A stretch of DNA of 64,000 bases from Saccharicrinis sp050589685. Lineage in GTDB: Bacteria > Bacteroidota > Bacteroidia > Bacteroidales > Marinilabiliaceae. A program made the position numbers and the translations under genes. The notes beneath the pieces were generated by a model. That model ran no database searches, had not been told where the DNA came from, and saw nothing but the letters and a program-made list of their open reading frames with translations. Shown here in pieces: positions 43,648 through 53,373 of the stretch. Location of the stretch: NCBI RefSeq assembly GCF_050589685.1, contig NZ_JBNGOS010000004.1:184121-248120 (forward strand), read 5' to 3'. Position 1 is the stretch's first letter; the number at the start of each line of letters is the position of its first letter.

Positions 43648-44011
43648 ATTGGTAATGAATCATTCGTGTTGATGGTTTTAACCTGCCATATGCCTTAGAA
43701 ATCCTGTTACGCAAATCAACTACTTCAAAACAAGGCGTTTCACTGAGTTACTTCAACTCACCGGAGCGGTGCTCTCGAAAGTAATCGGGACAAGTTATGC
43801 CTCGTTTCAGTAATGCCTTGTTTTAATGTACCTGCAATGCTCATGACGAACCTCCAATACATAATCCGGGTTAAATGCTCATTACGTATCTCTAATAACC
43901 CGGGTTTAAATGATATTGCCAATAAGCTGAAACTAATCAAAAATATTAGCAATCAGTATTTGGAACTGTTCTCCGTTGACTATTGTCCAATGATAAATAC
44001 AGTAATTGAAT
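43648..44011. other. 364-bp gap carrying a palindromic repeat element
   Basis: Contains the palindromic element described at 43727-43824, its shared tail (ATGCTCATGACGAACC to about 43875), and an AT-rich stretch before the stop of the TolC-like gene. Open frames here are shadows of the repeat. Confidence 0.45.
43727..43824 (+). repeat. Palindromic repeat element, copy A
   Basis: A 98-bp unit that begins AAAACAAGGC and ends GCCTTGTTTT, perfect 10-bp terminal inverted arms, with partial dyads inside (GCGTTTCACTG and CAGTAATGCC). It is followed by a shared 50-bp tail with CCAATACATAATCCGGGTTAAA. An imperfect copy lies in reverse orientation at 53598-53695. It does not encode a protein that I can support and has no target-site duplication that I can see. 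It looks like a REP/MITE-type non-coding repeat. Confidence 0.65.
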
Positions 44012-45301
44012 TCACTCGTACTCCTGAACAATACTACCTACCATCCGTAACAGTGCGGTATGAGTATCAATGTAATTATATATAGCCTCTAATTGGAGTT
44101 GAGAAGCATTGAGATATATATTCTGAACATCTCTATAATTAAAGGAGTTAATGGCTCCTGTATTAAATTTATCCTGGGATATTTGAAGATTAAGTTTGGC
44201 TGCCTCTAAATTTTCTTTGGCTACATGCAACAGTTCTTTACGCACCAGGAACATCTCATATAAATTAGCCAGGCTGTTGTTTAAATCATGCTGCATATCT
44301 TCCAATTCAATTGCACCGACTTCCTCGTCAATCCTTGCTATTTGTAGCGCCCTTTTTTTGCTGCCGCCACTAAACAAGTTAAAGCTAAGTGTAAAGTTGC
44401 CATAAAAATTGGTGGCGCTATAGTCTGTGTTATCGCTCGTGTCATAATCGGTCATCGTAGATGTATAAGTGGCTCCACCCTGGAACCCGAGCTTAGGGGA
44501 ATAGTTGCTTTTTGCGACAGCTACCGCATTCTCCAGCAAACGTTGATTGATGTACTGGTTTTGCAACGTCTTGTTATTATTGGTCATTTGGGCCTGTAAA
44601 TCAGTTAGGTTATAATGGACTGAAATGGCCTTGAAATCTTCGGTTAATATATACGAAGGGTTGTTTTTTTCTGCCATAAGATAGTTTAAATCGCGCATGG
44701 AATTTTTATACCTTACTTCCTGCAACAAGTAGTTAGAACGATCTGATAAATACGAGTTTTGCGCTTGCAACAAATCGTAGGTTACCGCGGTGCCCAACTC
44801 TTTCTGGACCTCCACCTTTTTGTATCTGTCTTCCGATAACGACATTACCTCCTCGAAGGTCTTTAGCTTTTCTTTTTGCAAAAGCGCATCGTAATAAGAC
44901 AAAACCACCGATTGAATGGTGCTTTCAACCATAATAGCCGTATTTTGTAGCGACAGTTTCTCCAATTCCTCAAAGCGTTGTTTGTTAATCTTAACGGCAA
45001 AACCATCGAATATAGTCCAACTCAAGTTGGCATTACCAATGAATTGTGTTTTTACATAATCCTCGGTGTCATTTATATCTTTCGAATTGTTACTGTAGGC
45101 ATTTAGATCAACGTAAGGGTATCGGCCTGCCGATCCCCAGGAGTTATTAATTTTAGCCGCCTGTTGGCTGGTTTTGCTAATTTTAATGCCATAATTATTT
45201 TCCAGTGCTTTACTTATGGCATCAGCCAAAGCCAGATTCTCCTGCGCCATGGTAAATAAGCTAAAGCATAAAATTATAATAGTTAATTGTATCTTTTTCA
45301 T
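44012..45301 (-). CDS. TolC-family outer membrane efflux protein
   Basis: Outer-membrane channel component (429 aa) with a signal peptide (MKKIQLTIIILCFSLFTMAQ) and the two-fold helical repeat typical of OEP/TolC proteins: ALADAISKALENNYGIKISK near the start and VAVAKSNYSPKLGFQGGATY in the middle, followed by SFNLFSGGSKKRALQIARIDEE. It is the third gene of the minus-strand adaptor-pump-channel operon. The spacing to the pump stop is only 15 bp, which indicates one transcript. Together the three proteins would export a small molecule or lipid across both membranes. The ligand is not known. Confidence 0.9.
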   Translation of the reverse strand: MKKIQLTIIILCFSLFTMAQENLALADAISKALENNYGIKISKTSQQAAKINNSWGSAGRYPYVDLNAYSNNSKDINDTEDYVKTQFIGNANLSWTIFDGFAVKINKQRFEELEKLSLQNTAIMVESTIQSVVLSYYDALLQKEKLKTFEEVMSLSEDRYKKVEVQKELGTAVTYDLLQAQNSYLSDRSNYLLQEVRYKNSMRDLNYLMAEKNNPSYILTEDFKAISVHYNLTDLQAQMTNNNKTLQNQYINQRLLENAVAVAKSNYSPKLGFQGGATYTSTMTDYDTSDNTDYSATNFYGNFTLSFNLFSGGSKKRALQIARIDEEVGAIELEDMQHDLNNSLANLYEMFLVRKELLHVAKENLEAAKLNLQISQDKFNTGAINSFNYRDVQNIYLNASQLQLEAIYNYIDTHTALLRMVGSIVQEYE

Positions 45302-45316
45302 TCTAAAATATCGTAA

Positions 45317-48300
45317 TCAGTCGTTAAAATCTTCTTCCCCGGTATTGCTTTTACGCTGTTCGTTCTGCCATGCAATTTCTACATGTTCGGGCTGAATTTT
45401 TTTATCGTACCACCATTCTCTTATCACTCTTCTAATATCGTTTAAAATCATGATTAAGGCAGGGAAAAACAACAAGATAAACATGGTTCCGAAGGCTACG
45501 CCATAAACGAGTGAAATAGCCATTGGGATTAGGAACTGAGCCTGAAAGCTTTTCTCCAATATCAACGGATATAAGCCGAAGGATGTTGTTAAGGTCGTCA
45601 GAATGATTGGTCGTAACCTCGATTTGCCAGCCTCAACAATGGCTTGTTTTATTTTTTTACCTTCCACAATCAGCGAATTGTATTTGGCCAATAATACCAC
45701 AGCATCATTCACAATCACCCCGGTTAAGGCCACTATTCCCCACAAACTTAAAATGGAAAGCGGTTTGCCATGTATACCGTGTCCCCAAATTGCTCCCAAT
45801 ATCGAAATTGGAATCATCATTAATATGATGAGTGGTTGTTCAAAAGATTTAAAACTAATCATGAGGATGATGATAATGGCTAAGAAAGCCATTGGAAATA
45901 GAAACATCAAATCCTTCATGTTGCGTTGGCTTTCCTTTTGCTGACCCTGAAATTCAACAGAAATACCCGGATAAAGTATCTTAAGCTCAGGAATTACTTC
46001 CGTATTTATCTGTTCCAACACTTCTGTCACTGAAGCATCCGGGTCAACCAAATCGGCATTTACCCTTATTTCGCGCTTGCCGTTAAAGCGGTTAATGTTA
46101 ACAGGGCCACGCTTAATTTCGTACTCCACCAATTCGGTCAGAGGATATTCACCCTGCGTGGTTACAATCTTCATGGTTTCCAATTGACCTATGTTTTCCC
46201 TTCCCTCGGAAGGATATCTGACCCAAACCCTGAGTTCGTCGCGGCCGACCTGTAAACGCTGTGCCTGCCCCCCATAAAAGGCCTGTCGGACCTGGTTGGC
46301 TATATACGCTTCGTTCAACCCCATCATATAGGCTTGCGGTTTTAGGTTGAGAAGTATTTCCTGTTTACCCATTGCATTGGTAGTCACCACATCTTTTAGT
46401 TGTGCGTATTCCTCAAGCTTGGACATTAAAAAGTCTCTTCCCAGTTCAAGTTCATCTATGTTTCGGGATAACAGCCCGATGGAAACGGGATCGCCAAAGC
46501 GGCTTCGCGCTCCCATGGAATATTTGTCGGCTTCCGGAATGGGCCCAACTTTTTCCCTAATTCTATTGATAATTTCGTACGAACTGATTCCTGTGTCCTC
46601 CGAGTTTCGGGGCGAAACATCCACGCTGCCTGTATGAGAGCCGCTCTCTGAACCGTCAAAAGCCGATCCCAAAATAATAATGCTATTTTCAATGATGGGA
46701 ACGGTATCGTTATATTCGTCCATTAATTCCTCGTTAACCACCCACACCACACTATCGAATCGCTCGAGGTATTGCATGGTTTTATCCTCGCCCGATCCTG
46801 GCGTAAAAGCAATGTTGATGTTGAATGAATCAAACTCCATGCGTGGGAAAAAAGTGGTTTTGATGATATGCCCGCCAATCAACCCCCCTGTAATAATCAT
46901 CATGGCCACGGGAATGCCCAGGGTAATATAACGCCATTCCACAGATAGCTTAATCACTCTGTCGTAGGCATAATCGCGCAGCCAGGTAAAAAAACCTTCG
47001 GTGTATTTTCTAAATCCTTTATTTCTGTCAGAAAGCACTTTGCGGTTTAATACATGCTTGTTTCCCAGGTGAGCCGGAAGTACCAAAAATGCCTCAAAAA
47101 GTGAAACGAACAGACTGAATATGACAATGACGGCCATTTCGAACATCATCTCCATACGGCCAGTGATAAAAATCAAAGGCGAAAAAGCGACCATGGTAGT
47201 GGCAACCGAAGCTACTACCGCCGGAACTACTTCAACGGTACCGTCAACAGCAGCCTGAATGGGGGTTTTACCCTTTTCGAAGTGTTGGAATATATTTTCG
47301 CCAATCACGATTCCATCATCTACCAAAATACCGATCACCAAAATCATCCCGAAAAGGGAAATCATGTTAATGGTAACGCCCATTAAATTTACGATGATAA
47401 ACATGCCCAAAAATGATGCGGGGATACCCCATGCAACCCACAGCGAAAGACGGACACTGAGCATGATGCCCAAAATAAGCAGCACCAAAATAAGTCCTTG
47501 ACCACCATTGAAGTACAGGAGGTCGAGCCTCATTTTTAAGATGTCCAAAAAGGAACGCGACAGTTGCAGGCTTACACCAAGATCCTTGTCATTGAACTCT
47601 TTCACATATTTTTTGATATAGGTATCTATCTCGTCCAGATCCTCTGTGATCAGTTTGTTGATTTGAAGGCTGATAACGGGATTATTGTTTTCCAATGCTT
47701 TATCCGATACATCGGCAAACTTTAGCTTTACCGATGCTATATCTCTCATTCGGATAACGCTGCCATCCGGATTTGCCCGCAGGATGATGTTGCCTATTTT
47801 ATTGGGGTCCGCGCTTCTGGAACGCAGACGGATAAGAAGTTCCTCTTTTTTTGAGCGAAGCTGACCTCCAGATACATCTTTGTTGTTTTGTGAGATGGCA
47901 TCCTGTAAGTCGTTAAACGTAAGTCCGTAGCGTAGGAGGGTTTCCTCCTTGGCTTCAACCGATATTTCAAGAGCGGGAAATCCCTCGATACCCACCTGGC
48001 TGATAAATCCTGAAGCCAAAAAATCCTCCTCAACCTGTTGGGCATAACTTTTTAATGTTAGCAAATCCACGTCGCCAGTCACCAATAAGCGGGCGGCAGG
48101 AGAGGTGGTGCGCGTCTTGGAAACGATGGGGCGTTCGGCCGCCGTGGGTAAGGAGGATATACCGTCCACCGCGTTTTTTACCTCAATCAGGGCTTCGTCG
48201 ATATCGTAATTGGGTTCAATCTCAATGGTGACACTTGAGCTATTTTCGGACGACACGGAATTTATTTCGTAAATACCGGGAATAGCCCTGACAGCTTCTT

Positions 48301-48505
48301 CGATACGCGACGTGACTCCTTCTTCCATTTCTACTGGTGATGCACCCGGATAATAAACGCTTACCCTCAAAATGTGAGATTGTCTTTCAGGGAAGAAGGA
48401 CTTTTTCATGGAAGCCAAACTGATTCCGCCCACAATCACCAGAACCAATATAATAAGGTTGGCGTAAAATGGAAATCTAACAAACAATTCTACTATTCTT
48501 CTCAT
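45317..48505 (-). CDS. RND (HAE1-type) efflux pump inner membrane subunit
   Basis: Proton-driven RND transporter of 1062 aa with the full 12-TM and two large periplasmic domain layout. The N-terminal TM starts at residue ~12, followed by VYYPGASPVEMEEGVTSRIEE, which matches the AcrB/HAE1 porter domain. The relay acidic pair is in the TM4 segment MILVIGILVDDGIVIGENIF (~392). The TM11 region has LMMIPISILGAIWG and VIVNDAVVLLAKYNSL, the usual second-half signature. The start overlaps the adaptor stop (ATGA, 48502-48505). This family includes multidrug and metal pumps; the acidic pair fits the drug (HAE1) more than the metal branch. Its ligand is inferred only by class. Confidence 0.92.
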   Translation of the reverse strand: MRRIVELFVRFPFYANLIILVLVIVGGISLASMKKSFFPERQSHILRVSVYYPGASPVEMEEGVTSRIEEAVRAIPGIYEINSVSSENSSSVTIEIEPNYDIDEALIEVKNAVDGISSLPTAAERPIVSKTRTTSPAARLLVTGDVDLLTLKSYAQQVEEDFLASGFISQVGIEGFPALEISVEAKEETLLRYGLTFNDLQDAISQNNKDVSGGQLRSKKEELLIRLRSRSADPNKIGNIILRANPDGSVIRMRDIASVKLKFADVSDKALENNNPVISLQINKLITEDLDEIDTYIKKYVKEFNDKDLGVSLQLSRSFLDILKMRLDLLYFNGGQGLILVLLILGIMLSVRLSLWVAWGIPASFLGMFIIVNLMGVTINMISLFGMILVIGILVDDGIVIGENIFQHFEKGKTPIQAAVDGTVEVVPAVVASVATTMVAFSPLIFITGRMEMMFEMAVIVIFSLFVSLFEAFLVLPAHLGNKHVLNRKVLSDRNKGFRKYTEGFFTWLRDYAYDRVIKLSVEWRYITLGIPVAMMIITGGLIGGHIIKTTFFPRMEFDSFNINIAFTPGSGEDKTMQYLERFDSVVWVVNEELMDEYNDTVPIIENSIIILGSAFDGSESGSHTGSVDVSPRNSEDTGISSYEIINRIREKVGPIPEADKYSMGARSRFGDPVSIGLLSRNIDELELGRDFLMSKLEEYAQLKDVVTTNAMGKQEILLNLKPQAYMMGLNEAYIANQVRQAFYGGQAQRLQVGRDELRVWVRYPSEGRENIGQLETMKIVTTQGEYPLTELVEYEIKRGPVNINRFNGKREIRVNADLVDPDASVTEVLEQINTEVIPELKILYPGISVEFQGQQKESQRNMKDLMFLFPMAFLAIIIILMISFKSFEQPLIILMMIPISILGAIWGHGIHGKPLSILSLWGIVALTGVIVNDAVVLLAKYNSLIVEGKKIKQAIVEAGKSRLRPIILTTLTTSFGLYPLILEKSFQAQFLIPMAISLVYGVAFGTMFILLFFPALIMILNDIRRVIREWWYDKKIQPEHVEIAWQNEQRKSNTGEEDFND

Positions 48506-49722
48506 GATTTGGCTCCTTTGTTTTGTCCATTTTCCATGGTTCCTTTCTCTTGTGTTTTTCCCGATTTCGACCCTTTTTCCAATGACGGTTTATCAATTCC
48601 CATTATACCAACGGGACTGTTTTCTTTAACGTTGATGAGCGGTTCAGTAACGATCATTTGCCCAGGTTCGATACCGTTAAAAATTAGGGTGGTTTCATCC
48701 CATTTTAAGATGTTGATTTGGCGTTTCTTCAACTTTCCATCTGCTACAATAAATACTTCGTTGGAGTTAAATATTGCATTACGAGGAAGTTGCATCGCTT
48801 TGTTAATTTGCTGACCGGGGAATTGCACAATTTTGTATTCGCCTGCCAGTAATTCATCATTATTAGTGTTAGGTACTTTTACAAAAATGCTCCTCGATTG
48901 CGTGTCAGCGTCAATAAAGTCTGATTTACGAACCACAATACCCGATTTAACCGATTTTTTGTTAGTGGTAAATACCTGTACCCGGTCACCAATGTTTATC
49001 CATTTACTATGTTCGTTTTTTACGGGTACTTCCACTTCCAACTGGTCTGTGCGTATCATTCGTGCAATTTGACCGCCCGTGTTCACATATCCACCCACCT
49101 CGAAATTTACCTGGAGATAAGTCCCGTTAAATGGGGCGTATAGCTCATGGCGACTCAGCTTTTTTTCGTCCTGCAAAATTCCATAGTATTCACTCATGAA
49201 ATTTCTGCTGGCTAAAAAAATCTTTAGTTTGGCATTGGAAATTTGGGGTAGGGGGGGTAGTTCTTTTTCAATTTCGATGGTATTAAAAAAGTTCAGGTAA
49301 GCGTTATACTGTTCAGGGTAGTCCACTTTAATATCAGGCAAAATAGTGGTTATGGTGGTAAGGAATTGGCTCTTTCTGGCTTGTAGTGCCAGCTCAACTT
49401 CATCTTTATATATTTCGGCCAGAAGTTGTCCTTTTTTAAATGAGGTACCTTTGCGAAGCGATACTGCACCAGGTAGGATTTTTCCGGCAGCTTCCGATAC
49501 CAGCATTACTTCGCTGCTGGATACTACACGTCCTTCTGCCGAAAGAGGCGAGGTAATTTGAGAATAGCTAACGGGTTCCGCCTTTACGAAACGTTTAATG
49601 TTAAAATCAGGTTTGCGCTTACTATCCGGTTTCATAGAAAGAAACAAATTGGAAAGAAGGTAGGAACCTCCTAATAATACGGTCAGGGCAACTACAACAA
49701 AAATGATTTTTCTTCGACTCAT
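48502..49722 (-). CDS. RND periplasmic adaptor (HlyD/MFP family)
   Basis: Membrane-fusion subunit (406 aa) of the same pump: N-terminal anchor (IIFVVVALTVLLGGSYLLSNLF), lipoyl-type half-motifs (EGRVVSSSEVMLVSEAAGKI and LYAPFNGTYLQVNFEVGGYV), an alpha-hairpin between them (~110-200) and a beta-barrel/MP domain with VEVPVKNEHSKWINIGDRV. It ends in a Lys/Gly-rich tail (SLEKGSKSGKTQEKGTM). It is the first gene of the operon and its stop overlaps the pump start. The promoter lies in the 298-bp spacer behind it, which also holds the terminator of the DFR-like gene. Confidence 0.9.
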   Translation of the reverse strand: MSRRKIIFVVVALTVLLGGSYLLSNLFLSMKPDSKRKPDFNIKRFVKAEPVSYSQITSPLSAEGRVVSSSEVMLVSEAAGKILPGAVSLRKGTSFKKGQLLAEIYKDEVELALQARKSQFLTTITTILPDIKVDYPEQYNAYLNFFNTIEIEKELPPLPQISNAKLKIFLASRNFMSEYYGILQDEKKLSRHELYAPFNGTYLQVNFEVGGYVNTGGQIARMIRTDQLEVEVPVKNEHSKWINIGDRVQVFTTNKKSVKSGIVVRKSDFIDADTQSRSIFVKVPNTNNDELLAGEYKIVQFPGQQINKAMQLPRNAIFNSNEVFIVADGKLKKRQINILKWDETTLIFNGIEPGQMIVTEPLINVKENSPVGIMGIDKPSLEKGSKSGKTQEKGTMENGQNKGAKS

Positions 49723-49777
49723 GACGAATATATTATGCTTTATAATGTAAATACAAAAAAAAGGAAATTAAAGTATA

Positions 49778-49835
49778 AAAATCCTCAATTATCCAGAATA
49801 AAAAAATGTTTTGCCTGATAATTGAGGTTTTTTAT
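49778..49835. terminator. Bidirectional terminator between DFR-like gene and efflux operon
   Basis: CCTCAATTATC (49783-49793) pairs perfectly with GATAATTGAGG (49817-49827) and is flanked by A runs on one side and TTTTTT on the other. It therefore works on either strand. On the minus strand it ends the reductase transcript about 190 bp after its stop, upstream of the efflux operon. Confidence 0.8.
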
Positions 49836-50020
49836 GATAATTTTATATTTATGATAATTTCATTCTTATGTCAATGAAATCATTATGTAAACAAAGTCGG
49901 CAATACTTATGGTGTTTTCTTGCGGGTTACAACAGGTGTCTTGTCATTCTTAGTGGTTGATATGATTTACATTATATAAACAAAATTTGTAATAAATTTT
50001 AGCTTAAATATAATTATTGC

Positions 50021-51079
50021 CTAAACAAGTTTATTGTCGATCAGTTGCTGGAACATGTCGTTAATTGTTTCCGATAATGGACGGTAGGTAGCTCCTAATT
50101 CCCTTTTGCTCTTCGAATTATCGGCTTTCCAAGCGAAACCCATATTTCGAGATACAAACTTTCGGGTAATCGCTTTGTTAATCATGGGGCCCATAAGCCA
50201 GATGAGCCATTTAGGCATTTCTTTTTTGGGGATTGGGTATTGGTCGCCATATTTTGGTTGAAGTACTTTGGCCAATTCAGCAAACCAGGTATTATGGCCC
50301 GATGCAATATGGCGTCCTTTAGCTTCGGGCACAAACCCGGCCTGGAAGTGAATAAATGCTAAATCTCTTACGTCAACAATGCCCCAACCCATTTTAGGGA
50401 CACCTGCTTTTAAGGTCCCATCGCCTAATTGCTTCATCAGGTTAAAACTTTCCGAGGTTACCGAGTGTGGATTAACCGCCGGACCCATCACCAAACTGGG
50501 ATTGACAACCACTAAATCCCAACGGTCTTGTTTTTTATTGATTTCCCAGGCTTCTTTTTCGGCCAGTGTTTTGGAGTAAGAATAAGCGCCATGTTCAATA
50601 TTGGAGCTGGTATTCCATATCTCCTCAGTAAAAATTCCGTTTGGAGTGGCTTTAAGGTCGATGTTGTCTCCATATATAGCTGCGCAACTGCTGGTTACCA
50701 CTATTCTTTTTACTGATGCTGTTCGGTTTGCTGATTCTAAAACGTTACGGGTACCCAGTTTAGCCGGGTCAATCAATTCTTTTTGTGGGTCTTTAATATC
50801 CATGGTGAAAGGAGAGGCGGTGTGATAAACCAGCTCACAACCGTTCATGGCTTCGTCGTACGAGCTTTCTGTTAGAAGGTCGCTTTTGAAATATTTGATT
50901 TCCCCTTTCGAGTTGGCTGCCAAATCGTCCAGGAACTTGAGTTTTTCCGTGTAGTTAGGATCTCGAACTGCCGCATGAACGGTAATACCTTCATCTAAAA
51001 GCTTTTTCACTAACCATCCTGCAACATACCCTGTTGCTCCTGTCACCATTACTGGTTTTGATTTGTCAATTGTGGTCAT
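50021..51079 (-). CDS. NAD(P)-dependent epimerase/dihydroflavonol-4-reductase-like SDR
   Basis: Cytoplasmic extended short-chain dehydrogenase (352 aa) with the Rossmann fingerprint VTGATGYVAGWLVKKLL (~12-28) and the NADPH-type AAVRDP turn. The catalytic YxxxK is in HGAYSYSKTLAEKEAW, with an upstream Ser in VVTSSCAAIYGD. The layout resembles plant dihydroflavonol 4-reductase and bacterial aldehyde/ketone reductases. It is 54 bp downstream of the aldo/keto reductase on the same strand, so the two are likely one transcript of carbonyl-reducing enzymes. A strong terminator follows. The physiological carbonyl substrate is unknown. Confidence 0.88.
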   Translation of the reverse strand: MTTIDKSKPVMVTGATGYVAGWLVKKLLDEGITVHAAVRDPNYTEKLKFLDDLAANSKGEIKYFKSDLLTESSYDEAMNGCELVYHTASPFTMDIKDPQKELIDPAKLGTRNVLESANRTASVKRIVVTSSCAAIYGDNIDLKATPNGIFTEEIWNTSSNIEHGAYSYSKTLAEKEAWEINKKQDRWDLVVVNPSLVMGPAVNPHSVTSESFNLMKQLGDGTLKAGVPKMGWGIVDVRDLAFIHFQAGFVPEAKGRHIASGHNTWFAELAKVLQPKYGDQYPIPKKEMPKWLIWLMGPMINKAITRKFVSRNMGFAWKADNSKSKRELGATYRPLSETINDMFQQLIDNKLV

Positions 51080-51133
51080 TGTTTTATGTTTTGTTTATTA
51101 TTTAAATGTCTTTAATAAACTAATATACAACCT

Positions 51134-52306
51134 TTACTTAGTTAAAAGCAATGTCTCACTTGCTTCCTTCAACTTTTCCCTGATAGGAATATGCTGAGGA
51201 CAGTGCTCTTCACATTTTCCGCATTCCACGCAGGCGCTTGCTTTTTCTTTATCGGATAACAACCTGGAGTACATGATCCGGGTGTGCGATTTTGTCTGTT
51301 TATCGTCAAAACGATAAAAATCGTTTAAGTACGAGAAGTTCTGGGGAATATGAACACCGACCGGGCAAGGCATGCAATATCCGCATGACGTGCAACCTAC
51401 CCTTACTTTTTCGTGGAGTATGGATTTTACATTTTCAATGGTTTCCAGTTCTTTTCCCGGCATTTCGTTTGCCTTGGCATCATTTGCCGATTTAATATTT
51501 TGCTGAAGATGCGCCATGGTATTCATCCCACTTAAAATAACCGTAACCTCGGGGTGGTTCCACAGCCATCGCAGAGACCATTCCGCCGGTGTTCTTTCGG
51601 GTTTGACCTCTTGAAAAGTTTGTACCGCAGCATCGGGCAGTTTGGTTGCCAAGCTTCCACCTCTTAGCGGTTCCATGACAACGACACCCATTCCCTTGTT
51701 GGCGGCATATTGCATACCTTCTTTGCCCGCCTGATAATGTTCATCCAAATAATTATATTGAATCTGGCATAAAGTCCAGTCGTAGGCATCTACAATTTCT
51801 TTAAATAAGGTTTTACTGTTGTCGTGAAAAGAAAAACCGGCGTGTTTTATTTTACCGTCCTTAATGGCTTGATCCAGAAAATCGGTAACTCCAAGCTTCT
51901 TTAAATTGGCCCAAAAATCAACACTCAAAGTGTGGAGCAGGTAATAATCGATGCAATCGGTATCCAGACGTTTCAATTGCAGGTTCAGATATTTGTCCAT
52001 ATCCTTGCGGGATTGGATTGACCAGCTTGGTAGCTTGCTGGCCAGCTTAATTTTTTTGCGATAACCCCCTTTCAGTGCTTTGCCCAAAAATGGTTCGCTG
52101 TTACCGGGTTCGCCCATGCCGGTGCCATGGTACGGGAAAGCGGTGTCGAGATAGTTTACGCCCTGTTCGATCGCATAATGCAGCATTTCAGTTGCTTTTC
52201 TCTCATCTATTTTTGAAGGATCCTGATCTAAAACCGGAAAGCGCATACATCCGAATCCGAGTGCCGATATTTTATCACCCGACTTTGGCATTTTTCTGTA
52301 CAGCAT
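51134..52306 (-). CDS. Aldo/keto reductase with C-terminal ferredoxin domain
   Basis: Protein of 390 aa combining an AKR TIM barrel (~1-290; GFGCMRFPV, NYLDTAFPYHG with the catalytic Asp/Tyr region, and LASKLPSWSI) with a ferredoxin-like tail that has two [4Fe-4S] motifs: CTSCGYCMPCPVGV (~303) and CVECGKCEEHCPQHI (~356). Such fusions occur in many anaerobic Bacteroidota and are usually annotated as (4Fe-4S) AKR. The fused clusters may accept electrons from ferredoxin or NADH in place of direct hydride transfer. It is first of a pair with the DFR-like reductase (54-bp gap). The presence of an iron-sulfur enzyme suggests an anaerobic or microaerobic host. Confidence 0.9.
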   Translation of the reverse strand: MLYRKMPKSGDKISALGFGCMRFPVLDQDPSKIDERKATEMLHYAIEQGVNYLDTAFPYHGTGMGEPGNSEPFLGKALKGGYRKKIKLASKLPSWSIQSRKDMDKYLNLQLKRLDTDCIDYYLLHTLSVDFWANLKKLGVTDFLDQAIKDGKIKHAGFSFHDNSKTLFKEIVDAYDWTLCQIQYNYLDEHYQAGKEGMQYAANKGMGVVVMEPLRGGSLATKLPDAAVQTFQEVKPERTPAEWSLRWLWNHPEVTVILSGMNTMAHLQQNIKSANDAKANEMPGKELETIENVKSILHEKVRVGCTSCGYCMPCPVGVHIPQNFSYLNDFYRFDDKQTKSHTRIMYSRLLSDKEKASACVECGKCEEHCPQHIPIREKLKEASETLLLTK

Positions 52307-52485
52307 ATGTAATCGTTTAGTTTTTTGTATGTAAGCAAATTTAATAAGAATATGGATAGGTTTCGATTTTATAAAATATCTTCTGAATATTTTACTTTCC
52401 TCTTGGTAATTCCGTAAATTAGTACTTTAATTGACTGGGGCCGGGTAGCGTTTTATCGATAAAATTTTAAACAAAATCAATAATT

Positions 52486-53373
52486 ATGAAAGCTGCCAAT
52501 TTGAATTCTATTCTTTGCCATTTGATGATATTGTCATTGTTTATCGGCTTTATCACGCCAGCGAATGCTCAGTTTTTAAAAAAATTGAAGAAGAAAGTCG
52601 AATCCAGGGTTGAGGAGGCCGTCGCAGAAAAGGTGGCCGACAAAGCTGAAGAGAAAACCAATAAAACCCTGGATAAGATGTTTGAGCCTCAAATGCCTGA
52701 AGGCATGACCGGAAATATGCCTATGATGACCGGCATGAACACTGTCAGTTTTGATGAAGTGCCGGATTCCTATGATTTCGACTGGAATTACGCATTGCAG
52801 ATTGAAACAGCACGAACAGGAGAAAAGGTTTCCGTTGATTATTATTTTAAAAAAGGTGCGGAATATTGGGGTGCTCGATTCAATCAGGGAATGAGCATGT
52901 TTATGGTCTACGATATAAGCAATAAATTAAACGTGATGTTTATGAAGGATGGCGAACAGTCGTTGGCAAGTGCGATGAGAATGGTGGAAATCCATAGTGG
53001 TGAAGAAGTTTCGGAATCAGAAAGCGAAGATGGTGAGGAAGAGGAGGTTGGGAAATTTACTTTTAAGCCAATACCCGGTAAAATTGTTTTGGGACACAAA
53101 TGTCAAGGTTATTTAATGGAAAACGACGAATATAAGTTAACCATTTTCAGTGCACACGATACCGAGGTGAGTTTTGGCAAGATTTATTCCGAAACGGAAC
53201 GGTTCCCAAATTGGTTTCAAACAGCATGGTTGAATAGGGAAGAGGCTAATGGTTTAATGATGGAGATGATCATGCTGGATAAAAAAGATGAAAACAACAA
53301 CATGCAAATGAAGTGTGTAAAGCTTGAGAAACACAATTTGGTGATCAATAAGTCTGATTATCAATCCTTCTGA
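52486..53373 (+). CDS. DUF4412 exported protein
   Basis: Exported protein of 295 aa: signal peptide (LILSLFIGFITPANAQ, from about residue 12), a short Lys/Glu-rich coil (KKLKKKVESRVEEAVAEKV), then a beta-rich domain with the DUF4412-type sequence IPGKIVLGHKCQGYLMEND and a following FSAHDTEVSFGKIY. DUF4412 proteins are lipid- or membrane-associated envelope proteins of unknown task. The gene is divergent from the AKR-SDR pair with a 180-bp spacer that could hold both promoters. It ends near a gap with the reverse copy of the palindromic repeat. Confidence 0.78.
   Translation: MKAANLNSILCHLMILSLFIGFITPANAQFLKKLKKKVESRVEEAVAEKVADKAEEKTNKTLDKMFEPQMPEGMTGNMPMMTGMNTVSFDEVPDSYDFDWNYALQIETARTGEKVSVDYYFKKGAEYWGARFNQGMSMFMVYDISNKLNVMFMKDGEQSLASAMRMVEIHSGEEVSESESEDGEEEEVGKFTFKPIPGKIVLGHKCQGYLMENDEYKLTIFSAHDTEVSFGKIYSETERFPNWFQTAWLNREEANGLMMEMIMLDKKDENNNMQMKCVKLEKHNLVINKSDYQSF

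Noticed and set aside
43813..44085. Frames over the palindromic repeats (also 43758-43952, 53385-53609) as genes
   Set aside because: They translate the repeat itself and match each other only because the DNA is repeated.
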